From contig JBKJLF010000794.1 in the NCBI GenBank assembly GCA_046597185.1, positions 1 through 15,491 of the forward strand: a DNA stretch of 15,491 nt. Direction: 5' to 3'. The translations under genes and the position numbers were made by a program. How positions within the stretch are numbered: position 1 is the stretch's first letter; every line of letters begins with the position of its first letter. This document shows, in pieces, positions 6,561 through 13,035 of the stretch. The notes beneath the pieces are model-generated. The model saw only the letters and a program-made list of their open reading frames with translations, searched no databases and was not told the origin of the DNA. Source of the DNA: CAMBDR01 sp046597185 (GTDB taxonomy: Bacteria; Pseudomonadota; Gammaproteobacteria; Burkholderiales; Burkholderiaceae_D).

Positions 6561-6586
6561 ATGGGGCCAGCCTGAATCATTTCAAG
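6561..6586 (-). promoter_or_regulatory. Perfect sigma32 heat-shock promoter of clpB
   Basis: On the minus strand CTTGAAA (6586-6580) is followed by a 13-bp spacer and CCCCAT (6566-6561). Both boxes match the sigma32 (RpoH) consensus exactly, with normal spacing. The start of transcription would fall about 40 bp upstream of the clpB ATG. It lies in the gap between crcB and clpB, so clpB can be induced independently of moaE-crcB. Confidence 0.92.
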
Positions 6587-6631
6587 CACGCTGTTGCCGA
6601 GTTTTGCAGTAGATTTTTGACATGCATCAAA

Positions 6632-7006
6632 TTACCCCGCCACAGCCCGATAAATTACCATGCCAGCGATGCAACAAACAATTGAACCGATTAAATGGAT
6701 GGCGCTATGACCCAAGGCCCAGGCATAATCGCCGCGTTGCAGCAAGGCCACTGCTTCGGCAGAAAAAGTGGAAAAAGTGGTCAAGCCGCCTAAAAACCCG
6801 GTCATCAGCAGCAAGCGCCATTCCGGCGGCAAGGTGGTATGTTGGGCAAAAAACGCCACCACCAGCCCGGCCAAAAAGCCGCCGCCCAAATTGGCGGCCA
6901 GCGTGCCCATGGGCCAATGTGGGTGCCATTGATTGAGCCACAAGCCCAATTGCCAGCGCAACAATGCGCCCAAGGCTGCGCCCAAGGCTACAGCGAGCGC
7001 GCTCAT
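6632..7006 (-). CDS. crcB: Fluoride ion channel CrcB/Fluc
   Basis: This 124-residue, four-helix inner-membrane protein belongs to the CrcB/Fluc family, which forms dual-topology dimers that export fluoride. Family marks are GALLRWQLG near the N-terminus (Arg17), GTLAANLGGGFLAG in helix 2 (Asn39), and GFLGGLTTFSTFS around residues 70-82, which holds the central sodium site and the phenylalanines (78 and 81) of the Phe box lining the fluoride path. Length is typical (about 125). The ATG overlaps the moaE stop as ATGA, so the two are translationally coupled. No fluoride riboswitch is possible directly in front of it because its start lies inside moaE. Co-occurrence with moaE looks positional rather than functional. 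Confidence 0.95.
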   Translation of the reverse strand: MSALAVALGAALGALLRWQLGLWLNQWHPHWPMGTLAANLGGGFLAGLVVAFFAQHTTLPPEWRLLLMTGFLGGLTTFSTFSAEAVALLQRGDYAWALGHSAIHLIGSIVCCIAGMVIYRAVAG

Positions 7007-7512
7007 TTAGCCACCTGCGCCACCTGTGCATCCACCTGCATCACCTGCACATCCACCTGCGCCGCCTGCCACTTTGCGCGTGCGCTATCGTCACTCACAC
7101 GCGCATCGACCCAGCGCGCGCCCTCGGGGGTTTGCTCTTTCTTCCAGAACGGTGCATCGGTTTTCAGGTAGTCAATAATAAATTCACAGGCCGCAAACGC
7201 TTCACCGCGATGCGCCGCCGTGACCGCTACCAGCACAATTTGCGCCTGCGGCGGCAGTGGCCCCACCCGGTGGATAACCAGTGCATCCAGAATCGACCAG
7301 CGCGCTTTGGCATCCTGAATGATTTTTTCCAGCGCTTTTTCAGTCATGCCGGGGTAATGTTCCAGTTCCATTTCAGAAACTTGCAAACCATCGTTCATAT
7401 CGCGCACGGTGCCCACAAACGCCACCACCGCACCTACCCCAGCCTGGCCTTGGCGCAAAGCCGCCACTTCGGTGCTTAAATCAAAATCTGCCAGTTGTAC
7501 CCGAATCGGCAT
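7003..7512 (-). CDS. moaE: Molybdopterin synthase catalytic subunit MoaE
   Basis: MoaE, with MoaD as sulfur donor, converts cyclic pyranopterin monophosphate to molybdopterin in the cytoplasm. The 169-residue protein shows FVGTVRD (32-38), the LEHYPGMTEKAL block (50-61), HRVGPLPP (81-88), AAHRGEAFAACEFIIDYLK (99-117) and APFWKKE (120-126), including the lysines and HR of the active site. The start at 7512 is preferred over the ATG two codons upstream because GGGGAG sits six bases before it and directly abuts the other. The conserved part ends near residue 149; the last 20 residues form a repetitive VDVQVMQ/VDAQVAQ tail produced by a 21-bp DNA repeat, absent from the 150-residue E. coli protein. 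No moaD is next to it. crcB overlaps its stop. Confidence 0.96.
   Translation of the reverse strand: MPIRVQLADFDLSTEVAALRQGQAGVGAVVAFVGTVRDMNDGLQVSEMELEHYPGMTEKALEKIIQDAKARWSILDALVIHRVGPLPPQAQIVLVAVTAAHRGEAFAACEFIIDYLKTDAPFWKKEQTPEGARWVDARVSDDSARAKWQAAQVDVQVMQVDAQVAQVAK
7011..7070. repeat. 21-bp tandem repeat in the 3' end of moaE (about 2.9 copies)
   Basis: Units at 7011-7031, 7032-7052 and 7053-7070 share the pattern CCACCTGCr-yCACCTGyrcAT and are built from smaller CCACCTG blocks. The array encodes the repetitive C-terminal tail of MoaE in frame. Confidence 0.8.
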
Positions 7513-7626
7513 CACCATCTCCCCACAAAAAAAGCCGCATAATCAAGCTGGCATTGTAGTATGGATTGGGCGAAGCGGGTACACTGTCGAAATTACCTCC
7601 ACGGAGCCAGCCACTGGCGATTAATC

Positions 7627-8325
7627 ATGCAACTCGACCAACCCTTAAGCGATAAAGAATTCGACGAGCTCGACAAGTTTTTAATGTCCGAGCGCAGCCC
7701 CGATGAAACCATGACCATGGACGCCTTGCACGGCTACCTGTCCGCCATTGCCATCGGCCCGCAACCGATCCCGCCGATTGAATGGTTGCCACATGTGTGG
7801 GGCAATGACGAGTTACCCAAGTTCAAGAATGCCAAGGAAGAAACCCGCATCCTGCACCTGATCACCCGCTTCATGAATGAGGTATTGATCACGCTGGAAG
7901 TGGCACCGAAGGAATACGAACCGTTGTTTTGCCAGGCAGAAATTGACGGCAAGACTTATATTGATGGCGAAAGCTGGTGCTGGGGCTTTTGGGAAGGCAT
8001 GCAATTACGCGCCGAGGCGTGGCAGATATTGGAAGATTCTGACCAAGCCAGTTTGCTGCGCCCGATTTATTTACTCGGTGCGGAAGAAGTGGACGAGGAA
8101 GAAATGTTGCTGGTAGACACGCCACAAAAATGCCATCAGTTGTCGATTGAGGCGGAAGCCAATTTTCCGCTGATTTATCGCTTTTGGCAGGAGCGGCCCA
8201 GTAGTGTGAAGCCGCAAACCCGCAGTGAGCCGAAACAGGGGCGTAATGATCCCTGCGCTTGTGGTAGTGGGAAAAAGTTCAAGCAGTGTCATGGGCTGTC
8301 GGCCAATGATGCTGCGGGCGAGTAA
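7627..8325 (+). CDS. YecA/YgfB-like UPF0149 family protein with C-terminal SEC-C motif
   Basis: From the ATG at 7627 the protein has 232 residues. The first 180 or so form an all-helical UPF0149 domain: LSDKEFDELDKFL, MTMDALHGYLSAIAIGP, WCWGFWEGMQLR, RPIYLLG. The C-terminus carries a SEC-C zinc motif, GRNDPCACGSGKKFKQCHG, with C210, C212, C221 and H222 as ligands, as at the end of SecA. This architecture matches YecA-type proteins, thought to associate with ribosomes or the secretion machinery; the exact role is not settled. The frame is open 22 codons further upstream, but that part is not family-like and the ATG at 7627 fits the usual start. It is divergent from moaE, and the Shine-Dalgarno is weak. 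Confidence 0.88.
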   Translation: MQLDQPLSDKEFDELDKFLMSERSPDETMTMDALHGYLSAIAIGPQPIPPIEWLPHVWGNDELPKFKNAKEETRILHLITRFMNEVLITLEVAPKEYEPLFCQAEIDGKTYIDGESWCWGFWEGMQLRAEAWQILEDSDQASLLRPIYLLGAEEVDEEEMLLVDTPQKCHQLSIEAEANFPLIYRFWQERPSSVKPQTRSEPKQGRNDPCACGSGKKFKQCHGLSANDAAGE

Positions 8326-8348
8326 ACATGACGATCAACCGAAATCAC

Positions 8349-8376
8349 TTGATTTCATACGCAAGCTACGTATAAT
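8349..8376 (+). promoter_or_regulatory. Promoter of the higBA operon, -10 abutting the start codon
   Basis: TTGATT (8349-8354), a 16-bp spacer and a perfect TATAAT (8371-8376) end two bases before the toxin ATG at 8379. An ATACG (8357-8361)/CGTAT (8369-8373) inverted repeat overlaps the -10 and could be the HigA operator. The geometry implies a leaderless toxin message or an alternative start. Confidence 0.65.
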
Positions 8377-8378
8377 AC

Positions 8379-8723
8379 ATGAAAGCCTCTTTTATTGAAT
8401 TGCCGCCCTTTGAGCGACACAGACAAACCTATCTGGATGATGATGCCTACAAAGCATTGCAAGACGAATTACTCAAAAATCCTGATGGTGGCGATGTCAT
8501 TGCTGGCACGGGTGGCTTACGAAAAATTCGCTTTGCAGATCCTCGGCGCGGCAAAGGCAAACGCGGCGGTTTGCGGGTTATTTATTATTGGCGAGTCAGC
8601 GCCGACCAATTTTGGCTGTTTACGCTTTACGATAAAGATGAATCGCTAGATTTAAATGCAGAACAGCGCAAAACCTTGGCTGCGCTATTGAAACGAGAAC
8701 TGGACGCACGGAATACAAAATGA
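8379..8723 (+). CDS. higB: HigB2-type RelE-superfamily toxin
   Basis: The 114-residue protein closely follows the HigB2 pattern: an N-terminal FIELPPFERHRQTYLDDDAYKALQ, then GDVIAGTGGLRKIRFADPRRGKGKRGGLRVIYYW (about residues 41-70), LFTLYDKDE and a final LKREL helix. Such toxins are ribosome-dependent mRNA interferases that cleave in the A site; the basic RRGKGKRGG stretch and YYW are typical of the family. The ATG at 8379 agrees with family N-termini but has no Shine-Dalgarno. Its stop overlaps the antitoxin start (ATGA), giving the inverted toxin-first order characteristic of higBA. Confidence 0.92.
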   Translation: MKASFIELPPFERHRQTYLDDDAYKALQDELLKNPDGGDVIAGTGGLRKIRFADPRRGKGKRGGLRVIYYWRVSADQFWLFTLYDKDESLDLNAEQRKTLAALLKRELDARNTK

Positions 8724-9034
8724 GCAAACGAGACCTTTTTTCAGAACTCACCGAAGGCTTTGCCGCCCTGGAAGCGCAGCGCACGGGCAAACTGACGCTG
8801 CGCCAACATCGGGCAGAATATAAGGTAACACCGGTGGCAAATGCCACCGATGTCCTGGCGATTCGCACCAAGCTCAATGTTTCACGCGCGGTGTTTGCGC
8901 AATACCTGCGCACCAACCCGCGCACCATCGAAAACTGGGAACAAGGACGCGCCAAGCCGAATGCGCAGGCGGTGTTGTTGATGCGGCTGGTAGATAAATA
9001 CCCTGATACCGTGGAAAAATTGGCGATGGTTTAG
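8720..9034 (+). CDS. higA: HigA2-type antitoxin (Xre/Cro-like HTH)
   Basis: The 104-residue protein begins SKRDLFSELTEGFAALE and GKLTLR, the N-terminal toxin-neutralising segment seen in HigA2. It ends with a lambda-repressor-like helix-turn-helix from about residue 43: VLAIRTKLNVSRAVFAQYL, then RTNPRTIENWEQGRAKPNAQAVLL. The HTH would bind the promoter at 8349-8376 and repress the operon. It is translationally coupled to higB by a 4-bp overlap. Length matches the family, and both partners look intact, so the module should be functional. Confidence 0.92.
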   Translation: MSKRDLFSELTEGFAALEAQRTGKLTLRQHRAEYKVTPVANATDVLAIRTKLNVSRAVFAQYLRTNPRTIENWEQGRAKPNAQAVLLMRLVDKYPDTVEKLAMV

Positions 9035-9149
9035 GGTTGCAGCCACCGATGCCAAGGCCCACATGAATGAATACATCCGAAAAATGAACCAACAGGAATG
9101 AGTGGCAAGAATTTTATCTCCAAGCGGGGGAATAGAATAGCCACAAACG

Positions 9150-9184
9150 AAAAAGGAGTCACGACACAATGTTCGTAACTCCTT
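9150..9184 (-). terminator. Intrinsic terminator of tRNA-Asn
   Basis: On the minus strand AAGGAGT (9184-9178) pairs with ACTCCTT (9159-9153), with an inner ACGA/TCGT extension after one mismatch, followed by a run of five T (9154-9150). It begins about 18 bp after the tRNA 3' end. Confidence 0.7.
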
Positions 9185-9202
9185 GATCTTGATACTAAAT
9201 TC

Positions 9203-9278
9203 TGGCTCCCCGACCTGGACTCGAACCAGGGACCTGCGGATTAACAGTCCGTCGCTCTACCGACTGAGCTATCAGGGA
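9203..9278 (-). tRNA. tRNA-Asn (anticodon GTT)
   Basis: On the minus strand the 76-nt gene reads from TCCCTGATAGCTCAG to an encoded CCA. All arms fold: a 7-bp acceptor stem with one T-G pair, a D arm containing AGCTCAGTCGGTAGAGC, an anticodon loop CTGTTAATC with GTT at 9245-9243, and a T arm with GGTTCGAGTCC. It has its own promoter and terminator and lies between higBA and the aminotransferase gene. No integrase or duplicated 3' end is visible beside it. Confidence 0.97.
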
Positions 9279-9289
9279 ATAGGTGTGAA

Positions 9290-9318
9290 ACTATAAACCG
9301 TTTTCAAACATCTGTCAA
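9290..9318 (-). promoter_or_regulatory. Sigma70 promoter of tRNA-Asn
   Basis: On the minus strand a perfect TTGACA (9318-9313) is followed by a 17-bp spacer and TATAGT (9295-9290). Transcription should start about 5 nt before the mature tRNA 5' end, a spacing typical of stable RNA genes. Confidence 0.85.
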
Positions 9319-9360
9319 GAAATTCATACTTCGCTTTAAATTTCCGACTTGGCTTTTCAC

Positions 9361-9406
9361 TTTTTGCGCCAGCCGCCTGTTTTACACATTATGTCTGGCG
9401 CGAAAA
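9361..9406. repeat. Long inverted repeat after the aminotransferase gene
   Basis: GCGCCAG (9366-9372) pairs with CTGGCGC (9395-9401). With one T-G pair the stem extends through five T and four A to about 11 bp, with a 22-nt loop. It starts 9 bp after the aminotransferase stop on the transcribed strand. T precedes and A follows the stem on both strands, the reverse of an intrinsic terminator, so it may protect the mRNA 3' end. Confidence 0.55.
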
Positions 9407-9414
9407 CCAAGATA

Positions 9415-10623
9415 TTACAGAACTTTTACGATGGCGTCAACCACAACGTCAATATTTTTCGAATTTAATGCCGCCACACAGATACGCCCGGTGTCCACCG
9501 CATAAATCGAAAACTCTTCGCGCAAGCGATCCACCTGCGGTTTGGTCAAGCCGGAGTAAGAAAACATGCCGCATTGCTCGCGTACAAAAGCAAAATCATG
9601 GCCCGGTGCGGCCACTTTCAGCTTTTCTACCAGGCTATTACGCATCTCGCGGATACGCACGCGCATGCCGGCCAGTTCATCTTCCCAGATCTTGCGCAAT
9701 TCCGGGCTGCCCAATACCGTGGCCACCACTTGCCCACCATGCACTGGCGGATTCGAATAGTTGGTACGAATCACGCGTTTCAATTGCGACAGCACGCGCG
9801 CCGCTTCCTCTGCACTCACCGCCACAATACTCAATGCCCCAACCCGCTCGCCATACAGCGAAAACGATTTCGAGAACGAATTGGAAACGAATAATGGCCC
9901 ACCCGCCGCCGTAAACATGCCGACCACTTTGCCATCATCTTCAATCCCACTGCCAAAACCCTGATATGCCATATCCAAAAATGGAATCAAGCCGTTTTGC
10001 GTGACAACTTCAATAATCTGCGCCCATTCGGCATGGGTTAAATCTGCACCGGTGGGATTGTGGCAGCAGGCATGCAGTAAAACAATCGCGCCCTTGGGCA
10101 TGGCTTTCAAGGCAGCTAACATGCCATTGAAATTCACGCCATGGGTGGCAGGGTCGTAATAAGGGTAATTATTCACCACAAAACCCGCCGATTCAAACAG
10201 GGCGCGGTGGTTTTCCCAACTCGGATCACTGATATAGACTTGCGAATCCGGCGAAAAACGCTTCAAGAAGTCCGCACCCAGCTTCAATGCACCGGTGCCA
10301 CCAATCGCTTGCGCCGTAATCGCGCGCTTTTCATTGATGACTGCGCTATTGGCACCAAACACCAGTTCCTGTACCACTTTGTCGTAAGTGGCCAAACCGT
10401 CAATCGGCAAATAAGTACGGGGTGCGGCTTTTTCCATTAAAATGGCTTCCGCTTTCTGCACGCATTCCAATAAAGGCACTTTGCCGTTATCGTCGTAGTA
10501 AACGCCCACGCCAAGATTGGTCTTGTGTGGGTTTTTGTCTGCATTGAAGGCTTCGGTGACGCCCAGAATGGGGTCGCGTGGGGCCATTTCGATGGCAGTG
10601 AACAAGGTAGCAGGTGTGTTCAT
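9415..10623 (-). CDS. Class I aspartate/aromatic amino-acid aminotransferase (AspC/TyrB family)
   Basis: This 402-residue cytoplasmic PLP enzyme transfers amino groups between Asp or aromatic amino acids and 2-oxoglutarate. Marks include TNLGVGVYYDD, GGTGALKLGADFL (phosphate loop), SDPSWENH (ring-stacking Trp), HACCHNPTGADL, DMAYQGFG, SNSFSKSFSLYGERVG (PLP lysine) and GRICVAALN (substrate arginine). At the six E. coli AspC sites that switch it to TyrB-like specificity (V39, K41, T47, N69, T109, N297), this protein appears to have V, Y, V, T, T, N. That is a mixed set, so aspC or tyrB naming is left open. The ATG at 10623 gives the family N-terminus; a TTG five codons upstream is also in frame. 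It is divergent from uvrB. Confidence 0.95.
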   Translation of the reverse strand: MNTPATLFTAIEMAPRDPILGVTEAFNADKNPHKTNLGVGVYYDDNGKVPLLECVQKAEAILMEKAAPRTYLPIDGLATYDKVVQELVFGANSAVINEKRAITAQAIGGTGALKLGADFLKRFSPDSQVYISDPSWENHRALFESAGFVVNNYPYYDPATHGVNFNGMLAALKAMPKGAIVLLHACCHNPTGADLTHAEWAQIIEVVTQNGLIPFLDMAYQGFGSGIEDDGKVVGMFTAAGGPLFVSNSFSKSFSLYGERVGALSIVAVSAEEAARVLSQLKRVIRTNYSNPPVHGGQVVATVLGSPELRKIWEDELAGMRVRIREMRNSLVEKLKVAAPGHDFAFVREQCGMFSYSGLTKPQVDRLREEFSIYAVDTGRICVAALNSKNIDVVVDAIVKVL

Positions 10624-10679
10624 CGTGATAATATCCAAGGTTGGCTAAAACATGATTGTTTCAGGGTTTGAAAACACCG

Positions 10680-10698
10680 CCTGAAAAAAGTCTTCAGG
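10680..10698. repeat. Small palindrome in the aminotransferase-uvrB gap
   Basis: CCTGAA (10680-10685) and TTCAGG (10693-10698) form a dyad with a 7-nt A-rich loop in the shared divergent promoter region. It could be an operator or a leader hairpin. It is not a LexA box. Confidence 0.4.
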
Positions 10699-10739
10699 GC
10701 CGATTAACTCCCTGACATTTTAACAAAGGTCTATCCCGT

Positions 10740-12818
10740 ATGGCTGATTTATCCGAAGTTTCTAAGCAGAAAGACGACATCACTGTCGTTACTTTCCCTC
10801 ACTCCCCCTTCAAGCTGCATCAGCCGTTTGCCCCCGCCGGTGACCAACCTGAGGCGATTGCGCAATTGGTGAGCGGGATTGAAGATGGCTTGACTTTTCA
10901 AACCCTGCTCGGCGTCACTGGCTCCGGCAAGACCTATACCATGGCCAATGTGATCGCACGCATGGGGCGTCCGGCGATTGTGTTTGCCCCGAATAAAACC
11001 CTGGCTGCCCAGTTGTATAGCGAATTTCGCGACTTTTTCCCGGAAAACGCGGTCGAATATTTCGTCAGTTATTACGATTATTACCAGCCCGAAGCCTATG
11101 TTCCGCAACGCGATTTATTCATCGAAAAAGATTCGGCCGTCAATGAACATATCGAGCAAATGCGTTTATCGTGTACCAAATCCCTCATGGAACGACGTGA
11201 CGTGCTGATTGTGGCAACAGTTTCTGCAATTTACGGTATTGGCAACCCGAACGAATACCATCAAATGATTTTGATTTTGCGCGTCAAAGATCGGCTGGCG
11301 CAGCGCGATATCATTGCGCGCCTGATTCAAATGCAATACACCCGCAATGAAGTCGATTTTGGCCGTGGCACCTTTCGGGTACGCGGCGATACGATTGATG
11401 TGTTTCCCGCAGAACATGCCGAACTGGCGATTCGCATCGATTGCTTTGATGATGAGATCGACAGCTTGCAATTATTCGACCCGCTAACGGGCCGGGTCAA
11501 GCAAAAAATCCCGCGTTTTACGGTCTACCCCGGCTCACATTACGTTACACCACGCGCCACCGTACTACGCGCGATTGAAACCATCAAGCTCGAATTGCGC
11601 GAAAGACTGGAGTTTTTTCGCAACGAAAATAAACTGATCGAAGAACAACGAATCGAACAACGCACCCGTTTTGATCTGGAAATGATGCAGGAAGTGGGCT
11701 TCACCAAGGGCATTGAAAACTATTCGCGCCATTTCAGCGGGGCCTTACCGGGTGACCCGCCGCCCACTTTGTGCGATTATCTACCGCCCGATGCGCTGAT
11801 GTTTTTGGATGAATCGCATGTCTTGATCGGCCAACTCAACGCCATGTATAACGGCGACCGCGCACGCAAGGTGAATTTGGTCGATTATGGCTTTCGCCTG
11901 CCCTCGGCGCTGGATAACCGCCCGCTGCGTTTTGATGAATTTGAACGCAAAATGCGCCAAACCGTGTTTGTTTCCGCCACGCCCGCCGCCTATGAGGCCG
12001 AGCATACGGCGCAAGTGGTGGAACAACTGGTGCGCCCTACCGGCCTGGTGGACCCGATATTGCAAGTTCACCCGGCCCTACACCAAGTTGATCACTTGAT
12101 GGGGGAAATTCAAGCCCGGGTGGCGGTCAATGAGCGGGTTTTGGTCACCACCCTGACCAAGCGCATGGCCGAGCAATTGACCGAATATTTATCCGATCAC
12201 GGCATCAAGGTGCGCTATTTGCATAGTGATATCGAAACAGTGGAGCGGGTGGAAATTTTACGTGATTTGCGCCTGGGCACCTTTGACGTGTTGATTGGCA
12301 TTAATTTGCTGCGGGAAGGCTTGGACATACCAGAAGTATCTTTAGTGGCCATTCTGGATGCCGACAAAGAAGGCTTTTTGCGCTCCGAACGCAGCCTGAT
12401 TCAAACCATAGGTCGCGCCGCGCGGAATTTGAATGGCACTGCGATTTTATATGCCGACCGCATTACCGATTCGATGCAAAGAGCGATGGGCGAAACTGAA
12501 CGCCGCCGCGCCAAACAAATCGCCTTCAACACGCTTAATAATATCACCCCGCTGGGCATCAAGAAAAACATTCGCGAGATGATCGATGGCGTGTACAGTC
12601 CGCAAGAAGCCAAACAAAACCTGTTTGTCGCCCAAGAGCGCGCAGAATACCAGGTATTCAATGAAAAACAATTAGGCAAAGAAATAAAACGGTTAGAAAA
12701 ACAAATGTTAGAACACGCTAAAAATTTAGAATTTGAAAAGGCGGCGCAATTACGTGATCAATTACGCAACTTAAAACAAAAAATTCTTGGTTCCGGCGGC
12801 GTGGATCATATTGCCTGA
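10740..12818 (+). CDS. uvrB: Excinuclease ABC subunit UvrB
   Basis: UvrB is the damage-verification helicase of nucleotide excision repair: it is loaded by UvrA and then recruits UvrC for incision. The 692-residue product has Walker A GVTGSGKT at 58-65, the beta-hairpin region YYDYYQPEAYVPQRDLFIEK that probes the strand, the DESH box (MFLDESHV), a second RecA domain with VLVTTLTKRMAEQL and LREGLDIPEVSLV, motif VI QTIGRAARN, and a C-terminal UVR helical hairpin for UvrC contact (IKRLEKQMLEHAKNLEFEKAAQLRDQL, split here by function). Relative to the 673-residue E. coli protein it has about 19 extra N-terminal residues, as in other betaproteobacterial UvrBs. AAAGG lies ten bases before the ATG. 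No SOS box is visible upstream. Confidence 0.98.
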   Translation: MADLSEVSKQKDDITVVTFPHSPFKLHQPFAPAGDQPEAIAQLVSGIEDGLTFQTLLGVTGSGKTYTMANVIARMGRPAIVFAPNKTLAAQLYSEFRDFFPENAVEYFVSYYDYYQPEAYVPQRDLFIEKDSAVNEHIEQMRLSCTKSLMERRDVLIVATVSAIYGIGNPNEYHQMILILRVKDRLAQRDIIARLIQMQYTRNEVDFGRGTFRVRGDTIDVFPAEHAELAIRIDCFDDEIDSLQLFDPLTGRVKQKIPRFTVYPGSHYVTPRATVLRAIETIKLELRERLEFFRNENKLIEEQRIEQRTRFDLEMMQEVGFTKGIENYSRHFSGALPGDPPPTLCDYLPPDALMFLDESHVLIGQLNAMYNGDRARKVNLVDYGFRLPSALDNRPLRFDEFERKMRQTVFVSATPAAYEAEHTAQVVEQLVRPTGLVDPILQVHPALHQVDHLMGEIQARVAVNERVLVTTLTKRMAEQLTEYLSDHGIKVRYLHSDIETVERVEILRDLRLGTFDVLIGINLLREGLDIPEVSLVAILDADKEGFLRSERSLIQTIGRAARNLNGTAILYADRITDSMQRAMGETERRRAKQIAFNTLNNITPLGIKKNIREMIDGVYSPQEAKQNLFVAQERAEYQVFNEKQLGKEIKRLEKQMLEHAKNLEFEKAAQLRDQLRNLKQKILGSGGVDHIA

Positions 12819-12863
12819 AGTCACGCGACCGCCCACGCAAAAAGGCCATAATGATAAATCAAT

Positions 12864-12944
12864 TGCGCCAGAAAGTCATTGCCTAGTAGCAAGTATAATA
12901 ATTTTCTTCCTAAAATGAAATAAATGCGGTAGAATTCTGGCGCA
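12864..12944. repeat. Perfect 10-bp inverted repeat bracketing the PEP-CTERM promoter region
   Basis: TGCGCCAGAA (12864-12873) is the exact reverse complement of TTCTGGCGCA (12935-12944), with 61 bp between. The interior is AT-rich and holds TATAAT (12894-12899) and TAGAAT (12930-12935) as candidate -10 boxes. It may be a regulatory dyad or a tiny insertion-like element. Confidence 0.55.
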
Positions 12945-13004
12945 CTGGTGGAATAGGTTTGAATCATAGCCAAGTCAGAAGCTATTGATAGACTAAATAC
13001 CAGT
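12944..13004 (+). promoter_or_regulatory. Structured leader upstream of the PEP-CTERM gene
   Basis: An outer stem ACTGGT (12944-12949)/ACCAGT (12999-13004) encloses a strong hairpin, ATCATAGC (12963-12970)/GCTATTGAT (12981-12989, one bulged T, loop of 10). The structure ends about 30 bp before the start codon. It fits no riboswitch consensus that I can recognise. Confidence 0.45.
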
Positions 13005-13035
13005 CATTTTTCTAAAAAATAACTATGGGAACAAA

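Noticed and set aside
7011..7070. CRISPR-like array
   Set aside because: The 21-bp units are contiguous without spacers, lie in frame inside moaE, and no cas genes are present.
6901..7100. Fluoride riboswitch in front of crcB
   Set aside because: crcB starts inside the end of moaE, and the sequence there is coding and repetitive; no crcB-motif pseudoknot consensus was seen.
9035..9146. Short tail-like frame reading ATDAKAHMNEYIRKMNQQE and stopping near 9102
   Set aside because: Too short, no start with a ribosome-binding site, and no recognisable family; possibly a gene remnant but not supportable.
9203..9278. tRNA-Asn as an integration site for the nearby higBA module
   Set aside because: No integrase, no duplicated tRNA 3' end and no obvious element boundary were found within the window.
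10624..10739. LexA (SOS) box upstream of uvrB
   Set aside because: No CTGT-N8-ACAG or close variant is present; the CCTGAA/TTCAGG dyad has different arms and spacing.
12945..12962. Sigma54 promoter (GG-N10-GC) upstream of the PEP-CTERM gene
   Set aside because: The GG at -24 has no GC at the required distance; the match to TGGCAC-N5-TTGC is poor.
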